Below the pieces are notes generated by a model. That model was not told the origin of the DNA and searched no databases. It worked only from the letters and a program-made list of their open reading frames with translations. A stretch of 64,000 nt of DNA, from positions 558,001 through 622,000 of the forward strand of contig NZ_JALHRX010000002.1 of assembly GCF_023952475.1 (NCBI RefSeq). Direction: 5' to 3'. The position numbers and the translations under genes are program-made. Shown here in pieces: positions 37,702 to 47,100 of the stretch (position 1 is its first letter; the number at the start of each line of letters is the position of its first letter). The stretch is from Cupriavidus sp. WGlv3. GTDB taxonomy: Bacteria > Pseudomonadota > Gammaproteobacteria > Burkholderiales > Burkholderiaceae.

Positions 37702-39349
37702 GCGAGACAGCCGAGCGACTGGGGACTTACCCAGCACCCCCAATAGGGCGATTGTAATCAAGTCAGAAGAAGAACTCCTTGAGTATCTAGAGGGATTACT
37801 CGATGTCGAGCGACACAGCGAGACCCTTTGCAATCTTCCGGAGTATTCCCCGAAGGAGCGGCAACTGCCTAAGGCCATGCGTATGCGCCGCGTCGGTAGG
37901 CTCGAAACGTTTTACCAAACGCTGGTCCGTGATTACGAGGTATTGAATGCGCTTATCAGGTGCATTATCAACGGATACGAGTATCGCCCGCGTCGTCCGC
38001 GTCCAGATATAACCGAAACGACGCCTCGCAATGTCGAGAAACTTGTTAAGCGCAGCATTGAAAGAGTACACCACCGGCCCATTCGCTTCCGAGACTTAGG
38101 CCCCACTAGCGCTCCAATGGCCAGTCTACTCGGTTTATCAGGTCTAGGCAAAACGCACACTATTCATAATGCGCTGACGTTCATCCCTCAAAAGGTCGAA
38201 TGTCCCGATGGCGTCATTCAGGTAGTGTGGATTTATGTTCAGTGCTCTCCGTACGGTCAATTAAAAGAGACGCTCCGGGACATCATTCTCGCAATCGACA
38301 ACGTAGCAGGCACCGAACACATGAAAGAAGTAGGTAAGAGAGCTAGCACTGATGAATTAGGACTGAAGGTTCGCGAGCTGTGTAAACATCATCGCGTAGG
38401 AATTATAGTATTCGACGAAATACAAAATGCTTTGGCCCAAAGAGGTGTTACTCAGCACGCCGTCTTGAACTTTTTCGTGAAATTAAATAACCGCGACATT
38501 AATTCCAATAATGCTTCCGACGTCAGCTCCGATAATGGCTCTCTGATACCTGTTTTTTTCCTCGGCACCTCCAATGCAAAACAACTACTGAAAGAAACAG
38601 TGTACTCGTTGCGGCGGGCGGAAAAGTATGGTGAATATGATTGGACTCCCTGCGGGTTGAACGCTGAGTGGAATATCTTCTTCAGCGCCTTATGGAAGTA
38701 CCAATGGACAAAAAAATTTGCCAAGCCCACTCCACAGTTGAGCGTGACCATGCATGACTTGTCCCAAGGAATTTTTGGAATCGCGACTTGCTTGTTTCAA
38801 CTCGCCCAAATTCATGCTATTGAGCACGATATAGAGGAACTGACACCGAAGCTTCTTCATGAGGTCTTTGAACAAAGGATGGGCATGTTGATACCAGTTG
38901 TTGATGGAATACGAAACGGTGATGTGGAACAAATGTCGCTGTATGAGGACATCATAGCTAATGAACTCAAGAAACTCAGAGGTGCCATCTCTTCCATTAC
39001 TGGCAAAGGGACAACGACAGAAGCATATCCAAAAGAGATGACGAAAGAAGCGGCAGAAGGCTCAACTAATTACAGTGAAGCCAAAGCCTTCCTAGAAGAA
39101 CTTTTTTCGGGAAAAGAAAAAGAAATAGCGCTACGCGAGCTACTCGACATCTGGAAAGAATCGAAAGGACGTCTCGCAGCCTCCGCCTTAGTTCAGAAGG
39201 TTAACGAAAGAATACTGAAGGAAAGACGTCAATGCCTGAAGCACCGCTCGCCAGGACATTCGACGACCGTCGAGAGGCCAACGCCCACGTTCGAGAAAGT
39301 AATAAAGCGTGCTAAAGATTCCGCGCAAAACACACAAAAAGGCCGCTGA
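37688..39349 (+). CDS. tnsC: TnsC-like AAA+ ATPase
   Basis: 553 residues. TnsC is the ATP-dependent matchmaker between the target-selection protein and the TnsAB transposase and coats target DNA as a filament. Walker A GLSGLGKT (149-156) and Walker B VGIIVFDEIQ (about 237-246) are clear; FFLGTSNAK forms the sensor region. N- and C-terminal extensions, the latter about 150 residues and rich in Lys and Glu, are where TnsC touches TnsA/TnsB. ATG 37688 overlaps the end of tnsB; upstream in-frame ATG codons overlap it more deeply and are less likely. Confidence 0.9.
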   Translation: MTRAKRDSRATGDLPSTPNRAIVIKSEEELLEYLEGLLDVERHSETLCNLPEYSPKERQLPKAMRMRRVGRLETFYQTLVRDYEVLNALIRCIINGYEYRPRRPRPDITETTPRNVEKLVKRSIERVHHRPIRFRDLGPTSAPMASLLGLSGLGKTHTIHNALTFIPQKVECPDGVIQVVWIYVQCSPYGQLKETLRDIILAIDNVAGTEHMKEVGKRASTDELGLKVRELCKHHRVGIIVFDEIQNALAQRGVTQHAVLNFFVKLNNRDINSNNASDVSSDNGSLIPVFFLGTSNAKQLLKETVYSLRRAEKYGEYDWTPCGLNAEWNIFFSALWKYQWTKKFAKPTPQLSVTMHDLSQGIFGIATCLFQLAQIHAIEHDIEELTPKLLHEVFEQRMGMLIPVVDGIRNGDVEQMSLYEDIIANELKKLRGAISSITGKGTTTEAYPKEMTKEAAEGSTNYSEAKAFLEELFSGKEKEIALRELLDIWKESKGRLAASALVQKVNERILKERRQCLKHRSPGHSTTVERPTPTFEKVIKRAKDSAQNTQKGR

Positions 39350-39357
39350 GAGCAACT

Positions 39358-41028
39358 GTGACACGAGTAGCCCTTTCCTATCCATACCCGGGCGAGTTGC
39401 TATACAGCGTTATTAGCCAATACCTTTCTAGCGTTGGCCCTACTAGCCGAACAGAGTTGATGAAGGCGCTAACTGGCCGTCAAGGAAAGCCGGTTGTTGA
39501 CTTGCCTAAATATTTGAACCATGTCAGCGAGGTGACTTTTCAATCCTGGGGGCTAACTGGTCTTGAGATATCCAACCGATTGACCCTTGCCCCACTTTAC
39601 ACTTGGCCTCTTTCTTTGGCTGACGCAAACGAATGTCTCGATAAGCTCGTCGGGTCAGAACCTGCCGCGGTCCATAAGGATTTGAAGGCGACGGGAGAAT
39701 ACGTCACCCGCCCAGCGTACCTCCGAATTTGCCCACTATGTCTAAAAAAGGATATGGGCACGTATCGCTGTACGTATTGGCATCGAGTTCATCAAATCCC
39801 CGGACTGTTGATTTGTCCGGACCATAACATCCCGCTGGTGAATACATCGGCTACATATGACAACCAAAGTATTCGCACATGGGAGGATGCGAACAAGATT
39901 TCGCTACTGCCGGGGCCACTTGCCACCGAGAACTTTACAACCATGCAAATGGCGCAAGCATATGCCATTTCGGTGGCACTCGATGCTATGCTGAAAGGGC
40001 TACTACCGAAGCCAAAGTCGTCGTTTAAGGACTATTACACTTTGCGCGCGTTCGATGCCGGCATTATAAATAGCACATTACACGTAGACAGACGCGCCAT
40101 CATTACCTCGTTTCTCGACTTTTATCAGCAAAATTTTCTTCACGCACTCGGGCTGCCAGAAGTAACAGAACGAAGGCATTGCTGGCTTACACAAGCACTA
40201 GTCAATCGCAAATATAAGATTACCCCGCTGCATCATGCAGTGTTACTGGTATTCTTTGATGCACTAGATGGACTACCTTCTAGACCGGAAAATTTTTCGC
40301 ACGGTCCATATCATTGCCTTAATGTGGAATGCACGAAATCACCTTTGCCGACAGCAATTGCGGAGGCATTTCATCGGACTTCTACAGGACTACGCATAAC
40401 GGCCAAATGTTCATGCGGCTTCATAATTGAATTTTCTGATAGCAAGGACGCTGTTCCGATTGAGCCAACCATAATAGCTTTCAGCCCCAAATGGCTCGAA
40501 GAGGTGCAACGCCTAAACAATGCCGGCTCCACCGTCCTACAGATTTCCGAAATAATGTCGACAACGAGCCAAATAATACGGCGAGTTATTAGTGGCAATG
40601 CGGATTTTTTGGGACTAGCGTTCGATGAACGACGAATTGAAGCACTAGAGGAACAATGGAGAAAGGTGACTGCGAAAAATTCAGTATTGGAAGCCAAACA
40701 AAATTATTCGGAACTGTACCGGCTGCTTTTTTCATACCATAGGAAATGGATAATTAACTATAATCTCTCCCTTAACCGAAGAGTGGCGCCTCCAGTACGG
40801 GCACCCAAAGCGTTCACGCCCGAGCGCGACTTAGAGTGGAGTAAGCGTGCAACGTTAGCCGTAGAGAGGGAACTGAAGGCACGAAGCACCAAATACCCGT
40901 ATACGGTTGGCATTCTTGCAATGTCCGCTGGACTCAACTCCCAGGTAGTTTCCGAAAATGCAGAAAGACTTCCGCTAACCATGCTTGCACTTGAATATGG
41001 CGTTCGTATGCTAAATCAAAAAGATTAG
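39358..41028 (+). CDS. tnsD: TnsD/TniQ-family target-selection protein
   Basis: 556 residues. The N-terminus YPYPGELLYSVISQYLSSVG and the zinc-binding CPLC...HQIPGLLICPDHNIPL (Cys125, Cys128, Cys153, His156) are the TniQ hallmark. The length is that of full TnsD, which reads a specific chromosomal site, rather than of short TniQ used with CRISPR. A second cysteine cluster (YHCLNVECT, near 320; CSCGF near 345) may be another zinc site, and helix-turn-helix-like stretches occur later (NNAGSTVLQISEIMSTTSQIIR). GTG 39358 is eight bases after tnsC. The site it reads is unknown; it is not glmS, judging by the insertion point. Confidence 0.87.
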   Translation: MTRVALSYPYPGELLYSVISQYLSSVGPTSRTELMKALTGRQGKPVVDLPKYLNHVSEVTFQSWGLTGLEISNRLTLAPLYTWPLSLADANECLDKLVGSEPAAVHKDLKATGEYVTRPAYLRICPLCLKKDMGTYRCTYWHRVHQIPGLLICPDHNIPLVNTSATYDNQSIRTWEDANKISLLPGPLATENFTTMQMAQAYAISVALDAMLKGLLPKPKSSFKDYYTLRAFDAGIINSTLHVDRRAIITSFLDFYQQNFLHALGLPEVTERRHCWLTQALVNRKYKITPLHHAVLLVFFDALDGLPSRPENFSHGPYHCLNVECTKSPLPTAIAEAFHRTSTGLRITAKCSCGFIIEFSDSKDAVPIEPTIIAFSPKWLEEVQRLNNAGSTVLQISEIMSTTSQIIRRVISGNADFLGLAFDERRIEALEEQWRKVTAKNSVLEAKQNYSELYRLLFSYHRKWIINYNLSLNRRVAPPVRAPKAFTPERDLEWSKRATLAVERELKARSTKYPYTVGILAMSAGLNSQVVSENAERLPLTMLALEYGVRMLNQKD

Positions 41029-41062
41029 ATTTCATCTATTTGTCAAAATTTGACTTTATTTT

Positions 41063-41563
41063 TTAGCATTTGGATTGAAGCGTTTCGAGTACTTTCCGCA
41101 ATTGAGATAAAAGCGAATCATCGCTTAGGCCCAATTCCGGATTAGCCCTTATCAAGCGCCATGCATTATCGCGACTCCATCCTTCCTCTCTGTCGTCGAG
41201 CACGCACCAACACTTGAATCGTTTGGCTTGGACGTAGCGCGATATGACCTCATATTGAGTAGCAGTCCTCAGTAAGCCGGACATTCGTGGCTTCCCAATC
41301 GGTTCCGTGGCGCCTTCGACTCTCCTCGCGAGTTCAATCGGCATTCTGGAAGTGAAACCATCAAGCGGGAGCAGGAGTAGCAAACTCGTTCTCAGTACTA
41401 TAGCCGAGTCGAACCTGTTCACGAGGTCAATTAACAACGGTGACCAGCGCCAGTAGCGTCGTCCTTCATCGCTTTCCGCGTCAATAGGCGGTAGGCCTGC
41501 ACCGCAAGGCACCAGAACACCCTCGATGTTGAGGAATATGCGGATTCGCTCACAGTTTTTCAT
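41063..41563 (-). CDS. HAD-like protein (SAK type), copy A
   Basis: 166 residues resembling the HAD domains linked with Swiss-army-knife RNA repair proteins. Motif 1 is FLNIEGVL at residues 10-17, where typical HAD enzymes have D-x-D-G; Asn12 and Glu14 replace both Asp. The rest fits: W(S)PLLIDLVNRF, a Ser/Thr motif near IVLRTSLL, and the C-terminal VLDDREEGW. Without the nucleophile Asp the usual phosphatase chemistry is doubtful. It is 32 bases downstream of a similar gene on the same strand and converges with tnsD. Confidence 0.65.
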   Translation of the reverse strand: MKNCERIRIFLNIEGVLVPCGAGLPPIDAESDEGRRYWRWSPLLIDLVNRFDSAIVLRTSLLLLLPLDGFTSRMPIELARRVEGATEPIGKPRMSGLLRTATQYEVISRYVQAKRFKCWCVLDDREEGWSRDNAWRLIRANPELGLSDDSLLSQLRKVLETLQSKC

Positions 41564-41595
41564 GGCGCTTCACTCGCGACACGCCACGCTCCACC

Positions 41596-42138
41596 TCATC
41601 CCGCAATTCCCACCGTGCGCAACAGCCGAACGAGCGCTGCATAGACCTGAGGCTCTGTTAGTCCTTCCTCGCTTGTCGCAATCAGACTTACGTCTTCAGT
41701 CTCCGGAAGGACCTGGTTCCAATCCGAATCCAAGACGATAGGGGCGGAGGGCGAACGCCGTCTCAGGTCGCATCGGAGCCATTCCCTCCTCACGCTGGAA
41801 TTCTTCAAATGGAATCGCAGCAGGCGATTTCCTGGAAGGGTTGAACCGACTACGCGCGCTCGCAGCGCCGGCGGTAGGTGTTGAACAGCATGCTGATAGC
41901 CGATGAAGAATGGCCACCAGCTATGCAGAACGATACGTGTGTCGGGATAAGGAAGAAGGAGTTCTTCCAAGCGTTCGGCGTTCTCGAATAGGCGATGGCC
42001 AGGACTACGCAGGTGGGGCGTGCGTCCGCTCTCGAATGTCACAGGGCGCGGGTGAAGAACTCCATCCGGATTCAGATAGAGAGTAACCGGCACGACGAAC
42101 CCCCGGAGGCAGAGGGCTGGCAGGACGCGATTCGCCAC
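41596..42138 (-). CDS. HAD-like protein (SAK type), copy B
   Basis: About 180 residues. Motif 1 is YLNPDGVLHP (Asn23, Asp25), so again the nucleophilic Asp is Asn while the second Asp is kept. Then ERLEELLLPYPDTRIVLHSWW (motif 2 region) and PIVLDSDWNQVLPE (motif 4 region). It is related to the next gene downstream but not a recent copy. The start is uncertain: GTG 42138 opens the frame, and a GTG near 42093 is also possible. It is divergent from the DUF6471 gene, with a 156-base spacer. Confidence 0.6.
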   Translation of the reverse strand: MANRVLPALCLRGFVVPVTLYLNPDGVLHPRPVTFESGRTPHLRSPGHRLFENAERLEELLLPYPDTRIVLHSWWPFFIGYQHAVQHLPPALRARVVGSTLPGNRLLRFHLKNSSVRREWLRCDLRRRSPSAPIVLDSDWNQVLPETEDVSLIATSEEGLTEPQVYAALVRLLRTVGIAG

Positions 42139-42294
42139 AATTGGGTTACATGTGGCTAGAATGGCGATGCCATGCCGTTGGGGAAGGGTCGACGCTACCT
42201 TGACGGTTCGAGTTCTACTTCTTCACGTCGACCATACATCCGTTTTCGCAATGCGAAATGACGGAGGGACGGCTATTGCAAACGGAAAGCTCAC

Positions 42295-42834
42295 GTGCCT
42301 CACACTGACTCTGCGTGGACCCGCCTAGCGGGCCGGACTGCGCGCGGGGTTTTGGCGCGCAAGGACTGCTCATTTGAGGAGCTTGCCGCACTGATGTCGG
42401 CGATTGGCATCCCAGAATCCTTCAGAAGCGTTGAAAGCAAGATTCGGAGAGGAAGTTTCAGCTTCGCATTCTTCCTGGCAATGCTTTCGGCCGTCAGTGC
42501 CGAATGCCCCGCCCAATGGCGGCGGTTCGTTCATTCCGAGCAAACCTGGGAGGACGCCGCGCACCATATCTTCCTTCATGAAACCGCCGCTCACCGACTG
42601 AACCTGGACGACTTACCTAGGCGGTTGAAAGCCTTCGCCAGTGTTCGTAGGCGAGGCACACTGACAGCCCAGGTTTCGGCCGGCACGTTTCCTTTCACAC
42701 TCCTGCTGCAACTAGCCTCCGTTGTTAGCATTCCAGACTTTTCAAGGTTTGTAGACGACATCGACCTGGCTGCCGCCGCAGCCGATGACGCCGTCACGGC
42801 CGCCAGCAAGCAACCCCCACCGCCCCGGCCTTAG
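42295..42834 (+). CDS. Tandem DUF6471 domain protein
   Basis: 179 residues made of two copies of a roughly 65-residue helical unit. Copy 1 (about 8-75) has TRLAGRTARGVLARKDCSFEELAALMSAIG, KIRRGSFSFAFFLAMLSAV; copy 2 (about 85-150) has LPRRLKAFASVRRRG, VSAGTFPFTLLLQLASVV. This matches my memory of DUF6471, small helix-turn-helix-like proteins of unknown function often found near mobile elements. Copy 2 is more diverged. The C-terminus is Ala/Pro-rich. GTG 42295 is the only in-frame start. Confidence 0.6.
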   Translation: MPHTDSAWTRLAGRTARGVLARKDCSFEELAALMSAIGIPESFRSVESKIRRGSFSFAFFLAMLSAVSAECPAQWRRFVHSEQTWEDAAHHIFLHETAAHRLNLDDLPRRLKAFASVRRRGTLTAQVSAGTFPFTLLLQLASVVSIPDFSRFVDDIDLAAAAADDAVTAASKQPPPPRP

Positions 42835-43366
42835 AGCGACTGCTAGGGTTCGATGCTGGTTAGCAGCGTTCCTGTTCCTACTTGACGCCCGTAGCCCCGC
42901 AATCGTGGGCCAGCTCCGTGCGCCCTGCGTTGATTTGGTGCGTATATTTACGCACCATATTATACCGATGCGACCGGAATGCCAAGCGAAATCTGCGCCC
43001 AACGCCAAGGAGGCTTTGGGTACGCCGGTTGGAATCTACAATCGTACATACGGGTTCCCAAGGACCACCCGGCAACTTGGAAGGCCGACAGTGGATTCCG
43101 CTTGCTGCCGCTCAGTGCAGCCCTCAGTGCAGCCCTTTCCATCGGGATGAGCGAGGAGTACGAGCCCCAAAGCCACTCTTGCAACCCTCCCTGGACCGCG
43201 TTGTCCGCGGTCCAAGCCGAGGCGAGTCCGTTACAAGAATGGATTGCAGCCCCTGCAGCCCTTCGGAGCGGGGCGGACATTGACCTGTACCGTTGACGAA
43301 AGGCTGTTGCTTCGAATCTGTGGAAAGCAATCTGGACCTACTTGAAGTCGTCCGCGTCGCTAACGC
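42835..43366. other. Intergenic region, nothing recognised
   Basis: About 530 bases between two convergent genes. Many short frames overlap on both strands, none with protein-like composition or a ribosome site. No repeat or terminator with a T-run is seen. Confidence 0.5.
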
Positions 43367-44185
43367 CTAGGAGAACCATCCCTTCTTCCTCTTGGACATC
43401 TCGTCGAGCAATGCACCTTGGCGTTGTATGGTTTCGTTTTGCTCGGACAAGGTTTTCAGCGCGGAGCCGAACTGCTCCTTTAACAACGACATCTCATGCA
43501 GCATCTTACCCGCGTAGCCGGTCATACTTTCTGCAGACCGACTAGTATCCTTCTGCAATTGACCTACCGAATTACTGAGTTCGCGTAGCGAGCTCTGATT
43601 TGAAGTAACCTTAGGCGAAAGGTCCTCGCAAAACGCAGTGTTTAAAGCGAGTAGAGCTTGAGCGCCTGCCGACGTCGAATCGCGGAGTATATGCACTTCA
43701 GATGCGAGATTACCGAGCGCTTCAAGGCCGATGTCAACGCGCTCGTGCAATTGACGAATTGTCGTGGCCTGGGAAGCTAGCTCCGCAGTAAATCGGATGG
43801 CGACCTCATCAAGTGACTTTTTGTGGTCAAGAAGCATAATTCCCAACGAATCCATTGCGTCAGAGAGGGATTGAGCTGTAGCAGCTGCATCTGATGCCTC
43901 TATTCGTTCCACGATGCTAGGAATTGAACCTACCAGCTCTTCGACAGATTCTTTGCTGCTCCTTGCATGCGCATGAGTCAATTCCACATGTTCGAGTGCG
44001 CTGGAAAAGGCGCCATGGATTCTTCCGACGTTATCATTCAACTTGTTAAGAAGACCCCCTACGTCGCTGAGGCGCTCCGATGCATCTCCGTACTGTTTTA
44101 TCTTATCGCGAAGTTGTTTCAGTTCCCCCGCAACAGCGTTGAGCTCATCAACGGCATTTTCAATAGCTTCATCACCTGTGCTCAC
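43367..44185 (-). CDS. Coiled-coil protein after the RecQ-nuclease gene
   Basis: 272 residues, acidic and almost wholly helical, with long heptad-like stretches (for example DELNAVAGELKQLRDKIKQYGDASERL and later QATTIRQLHERVDIGLEAL). No membrane segment or enzyme motif is seen. The C-terminus is basic (KRKKGW). It resembles methyl-accepting or tape-like coiled coils only in composition. GTG 44185 directly abuts the TAA of the helicase gene, without a single spacer base, so the two proteins are translationally coupled and probably act together. Confidence 0.65.
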   Translation of the reverse strand: MSTGDEAIENAVDELNAVAGELKQLRDKIKQYGDASERLSDVGGLLNKLNDNVGRIHGAFSSALEHVELTHAHARSSKESVEELVGSIPSIVERIEASDAAATAQSLSDAMDSLGIMLLDHKKSLDEVAIRFTAELASQATTIRQLHERVDIGLEALGNLASEVHILRDSTSAGAQALLALNTAFCEDLSPKVTSNQSSLRELSNSVGQLQKDTSRSAESMTGYAGKMLHEMSLLKEQFGSALKTLSEQNETIQRQGALLDEMSKRKKGWFS

Positions 44186-47100
44186 TTACAGCCTCCCCAC
44201 CTCTGGAATCGTTTTCCGAACATCTCGTAACACATCGTTAACCCAATGGTCCCGTACTCGCTTCTTAGTCACAAAGCGGCGAATCGCCTCATCTTTCATA
44301 TCCCTATTAATCAACCACACTCCAAAGGCAGTTTGAATGGCATTGGCCAATACCTCATCAACGCCGGCCGCATAATTTGCAATGGAATTTCCTAACTCCT
44401 TCGCCTCTGCAACCCCACCAACTTCAGCTGCGTAACGGAGCGCCGCATTGAATTCTTCTTCACTTCGCTTAAGGTCATCACTCGTCGGCTTCAATCGCGT
44501 GGCAGCGCTTATCGAGAGCAGACCCGGGTGGGTTGGATAGCTCTCGAGTACCCGCTGACAAGCACCATGCAACTCCGCAAGCTCATCTCGACTTCCAACG
44601 GACTCAAGCAGTTCCTGCCACGACTGAACAGAACCCTCTTGCGCCACTACCTCCAGCTCACGGGTAAATTTTTCTGATACTTGCAGGTAGTGGTTCAGTC
44701 GTTCTCTGAATAGCTCTTGGTCATCTGCACCTATCCGGGCGAGCTCAAGCATCTGTCGAGATGCCTGACGACGCTTGCGCTCAATTTGCTCATATACAAA
44801 GCTAACTAAGGCATCAGCCGTTGCTGACTCAATCTCCTGGACAGTTTCCCCCGAGAGAATTTCCTCTTCGCCCTTCACCTTCAAATAGGTCTGATAGCGG
44901 TGCGAATATTCCCTGAAGCGCTCAGCATAATAAGATGCCAATCGTATCGGGTTGTTGTGCAACTCTTGCCAGCTCGGCTCTAAAGATAGCGAGAACTGGT
45001 GGCTGTTATAATCTTTCGTGTAGTCCCGAACCACGCCCAATATTATTAAGCGGACAATAGCGTACTCGAGGCTCTTCTCCTCACGCCAATCAGTTTGTTG
45101 CGGGCCCCTAACTTTTGGGTTTTCCGGAAAATACTCTAAAATCAAAGTTTCGCCAGATTCAATTAGGCAGCGAATTGCGTGAAACACGTTCTTGACGATA
45201 GTCGCTTCTTCTTCGGGGCCAGAGAAAGTATTCTGATGAAAGAAGAAAGTCCGAATGAAGTCACCTCCTCCAAAACGTTGCCTAGCGACGAATTCGTTGT
45301 AAATCTTTCTTGCCTCGGCAATAGAGGCGCCCGGGTCTAATATTCGGTCAGTGATTCCGGGGTCTTCATCGGAGAAGAACAGAACAGCATTCGAGGCCCG
45401 TTTGTCTCTGCCCGCTCGGCCGACCTCTTGGTAGTATGCCTCCGGTGACTGAGGGGTCATATAATGCACTACTCGCCTTATCGATGGTTTGTCGATTCCC
45501 ATTCCAAAAGCGTTTGTCGCAACTAACACTTGATAACTGCCAGGTAGTCCACTTATGAAATCTGACTGAGTCTTGGCTTTCACTTGCTCCCATTCCAGGG
45601 GGCTGCCTTCGGGGCTTAGCGCCCAAAGAGGCATCGCTTGCAACACCTCTTCCTCGCTAATGGAATTTGCTTTTCGTTTGGTCGCAAAGGCAGCAAATTG
45701 ATTCCAATTTGGTTCACTGCCTGAATAGAACCGGAGATTCTCGTGCGGGATGACAGTCATCATCGAAGAAGAAACACCGATGACTCCATCCAGCCCTCCA
45801 ACGAATCGGGAGAACACCAGCATTCCATCTGTTCGACTGGTCGAGTTGATGATGAAGTCTTGCGTATTCTGCTGAAGCGCTCCGACTTTCTCGGTATTAC
45901 GCAGCTTTACGCAGGACATCGTAATTTCAGGTCTGTCTAACCGTTTTGCTCGGACGGACGCATCGCCTTCAAAAATACCCAGCTCCCGCTTAACATCTGA
46001 CAGCACGATTGAAGAAGCGGTACCTGTCAATGCCACCAACGGCGCGGAAACACCGAGCCGCTTCGTTCTCTCCTTCGCAATTCTGCTCAGGCTGAGATAT
46101 GACGGGCGAAAGTCATGACCCCATTCGCTAACGCAATGGCACTCATCGATTACAACTTGCGAAACCTCTCCGAACTGGGCCCGAAATTGGTCGAGTTGCC
46201 GGCGAAAGCCACCGATGAGCAAGCGCTCCGGGGCAATCAACAAGAAGCGAACGCCGCCTACGCTAAGTAGCTGGCCGGCCTGATTCTTTGCCTGTTGCGT
46301 GAGCGCGCTGGAGATTTCTTGAGCGCGTTCTACACCTAGAGCGAAGAATCGTTCCCTCTGGTCCTGCAGAAGCGACTTCAAGGGCGATATATAGATGGTT
46401 AGCCCACCTAGAAGTAGGCCGCAAAGCTGATAGGTTAGGCTCTTCCCACCGCCAGTGGGCAGTAGGCCAATGACGTCTTTTCCCGTCAGGATTCGGGCAA
46501 TGATTTCAAATTGACCTTCCCGAAGACCGGACTTACGCAACAAATCCTGCACGAAGGAGTCCACGAGAAAGTGGGATGGCTCTTCGGGAGTCCGCATTGG
46601 GTGAGCGAATTTTCTCTTCGGAACCGGACCCACATAGTTTGCGGGTCTAGACCAAGCTACCGGAACGTTGGTGTCCGGCGCTGACCGATGAGGCTGAATG
46701 ACCGAAATATCGATGACAAGTTGCACGTCCGCGTTCAAAGACGTCTTCGCGTCCTGAATTGTGGGCGCTGCAGTTTCTCCGAATAATTCGCGAAGCCGGC
46801 CAAACCAATCCTGGAAGTCCTCTAGCGCCTCTGCCCCAATCGAAGTGTCTGCTTCAATGACAGACACGTTCCATGGCTCGTTCCATCCGAGCACTCCCCG
46901 CTTTAGGGCTTCCAATAGCAAAAACTGAATCCTTGACGCTGCTGTAGCGCCCCAGACACACGTCAGTAGTTGTATTGAGCGAGGAGACTCAATACGCGGT
47001 GCCACCCCCCAATCGGTCGCTCCTTTTTTAGAATTGAGGATGCCTCTGAGGTGCTGCCGGAGGTTCTCGGGACGGTCCAGCTGGGAGGTCGGTACACGCC

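Noticed and set aside
41034..41070. GTCAAAATTTGACTTTATT downstream of tnsD as a second transposon end
   Set aside because: It matches only the first eight bases of GACTTTATTGTC, lacks the GTC, the terminal ACA and repeated sites, and lies inside the tns/cargo junction, where cargo continues.
42882..43296. Overlapping plus- and minus-strand frames of 100-130 codons
   Set aside because: All lack ribosome sites, have unusual composition and overlap each other on both strands.
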